Positions 4,762-5,403 of a stretch of DNA of 5,403 nucleotides are shown in pieces (positions within the stretch are counted from its first letter, which is position 1; each line of letters starts with the position of its first letter). The DNA comes from BRH-c25 sp035417425. GTDB taxonomy: Bacteria > Bacillota > Clostridia > Lutisporales > Lutisporaceae. The DNA lies in assembly GCA_035417425.1 (NCBI GenBank), contig DAOLPD010000185.1, positions 1-5,403 of the forward strand, read 5' to 3'. Made by a program: the position numbers and the translations under genes. The notes under the pieces were generated by a model. It did not search any database and had not been told where the DNA came from. It worked only from the letters and a program-made list of their open reading frames with translations.

Positions 4762-5403
4762 TCACATACCCCCTAATTCTTTTAAATATCTTATTTCTGA
4801 ATCCTTCAGATATCGCCATTCGCCGGTTTTTAGACCCCCCAGCCCGATATCTCCTATTTTTATCCGCCTCAGCCTTATTACCTCATGTCCTATGGCGGAA
4901 CACATTTTCCTGACTTGCCTGTTTCTCCCTTCATGTATGGTAATATCAATTACACTGTTGCCTTTTGAATATCTTACTATTTCCATCTTTGCCGGAGCAG
5001 TAATATAATCTTCTATAGCCATACCCCTTTCAAAGATTTTAATATCCTCCCCCTTCACTTCTCCGCGGACCAAAGCTCTGTAAGTCTTATCAATACTATG
5101 CTTAGGGTGTGTAATTCTATATGTAAGCTCACCGTCATTACTCAAAATCAAAAGGCCTTCAGTATCATAATCCAGACGTCCAATAGGAAAGACCCTTGTG
5201 CTTATTCCCTTTAACAGGTCTAAGACAGTGGGCCTTCCGAATTGATCCTTTACGCTGGTAATATATCCTGAGGGTTTGTTCAATAAAATATAAATTTTCT
5301 TCTCCGGGCTTTTGATTATATTCCCGTCAACTTCTATCACATCTCTGTCCTTATCAATCTTTAAGCCCGGTTCCGTAACCAACCTGCCGTTGACCTTCAC
5401 CTT
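4762..5403 (-). CDS. rluB: RsuA/RluB-family rRNA pseudouridine synthase, 5' end cut by the window
   Basis: Members convert a specific uridine of ribosomal RNA to pseudouridine; the RluB group modifies 23S rRNA near position 2605 (E. coli numbering). The visible part has 213 residues and a stop. It opens within the S4 RNA-binding domain (KVKVNGRLVTEPG, then DVIEVDG), followed by the catalytic domain: YILLNKPSGYITS, then FPIGRLDYDTEGLLILSNDG, in which the aspartate of GRLD (codon 5170-5172) is the expected nucleophile, and HEGRNRQVRKM with the conserved R-Q-V-R near the active site. A GTG at 5398-5400 can look like a start, but it is an internal valine of the S4 domain. The family usually has about 235-250 residues, so about 25-30 are missing at the N-terminus. 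RsuA (16S) or RluE/F cannot be fully excluded; RluB is the usual form in Firmicutes. It is followed one base later by the acetyltransferase gene. Confidence 0.93.
   Translation of the reverse strand, partial: KVKVNGRLVTEPGLKIDKDRDVIEVDGNIIKSPEKKIYILLNKPSGYITSVKDQFGRPTVLDLLKGISTRVFPIGRLDYDTEGLLILSNDGELTYRITHPKHSIDKTYRALVRGEVKGEDIKIFERGMAIEDYITAPAKMEIVRYSKGNSVIDITIHEGRNRQVRKMCSAIGHEVIRLRRIKIGDIGLGGLKTGEWRYLKDSEIRYLKELGGM
4768..4774 (-). promoter_or_regulatory. Ribosome-binding site of the acetyltransferase, inside the pseudouridine synthase gene
   Basis: AGGGGGT differs from the consensus AGGAGGT by one base and lies seven bases before ATG 4760. It is formed by the Leu-Gly-Gly codons just before the final Met and stop of the upstream gene, a layout that favours translational coupling. 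Confidence 0.6.

Noticed and set aside
5398..5400. GTG as the start codon of the pseudouridine synthase
   Set aside because: It encodes an internal valine in the S4 domain (KVKVNGR); the frame is open to the window edge and the N-terminal part of the family is missing, so the gene starts outside.

Overview
The window looks like ordinary chromosomal DNA from an anaerobic, low-to-moderate-GC Firmicute of the class Clostridia. The grounds are strong AGGAGG-type ribosome-binding sites, a ferredoxin-dependent 2-oxoacid oxidoreductase, a stand-alone biotin-dependent carboxyltransferase subunit, and codons rich in A/T. A cellulolytic-clostridium-like lineage is possible, but that rests only on a general impression of gene content. 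There are no phage, transposon, CRISPR, tRNA or rRNA genes.

Layout, read in the direction of the minus strand, which carries six of the seven genes. From the right edge: the 3' part of an RsuA/RluB-family 23S rRNA pseudouridine synthase (4762-5403, 5' end outside the window), then a GNAT acetyltransferase (4314-4760) one base later and probably translationally coupled. After a 116-base AT-rich gap comes a full carboxyltransferase subunit of the oxaloacetate decarboxylase/transcarboxylase type (2800-4197). After the one plus-strand gene come surE (1258-2043), a 145-base gap with a candidate promoter, and a two-gene unit: a 2x[4Fe-4S] ferredoxin subunit (korD, 873-1112) overlapping the alpha subunit of a 2-oxoacid:ferredoxin oxidoreductase (korA, 1-889, 3' end outside the window). 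The beta and gamma subunits probably follow beyond the left edge.

The only plus-strand gene (2122-2760) encodes a 212-residue protein that I do not recognise. It diverges from surE across 78 bases and converges on the carboxyltransferase gene across a short hairpin that could terminate both. It has an acidic/glycine-rich N-terminus and a C-terminal CX2C...HX2C putative zinc site, and is the best candidate here for something undescribed.

How the genes fit together: the carboxyltransferase (oxaloacetate/pyruvate carboxyl transfer) and the KOR-type enzyme (2-oxoacid + CoA to acyl-CoA + CO2, with ferredoxin) both act around the C4/C5 branch of anaerobic central metabolism. surE (nucleotide phosphatase) and rluB (rRNA modification) are housekeeping genes. 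No obvious multi-gene defence or other exotic system is visible. Two of the database-style longest starts are corrected here (korD and the plus-strand gene), and the apparent start of the pseudouridine synthase at 5400 is an internal valine codon.
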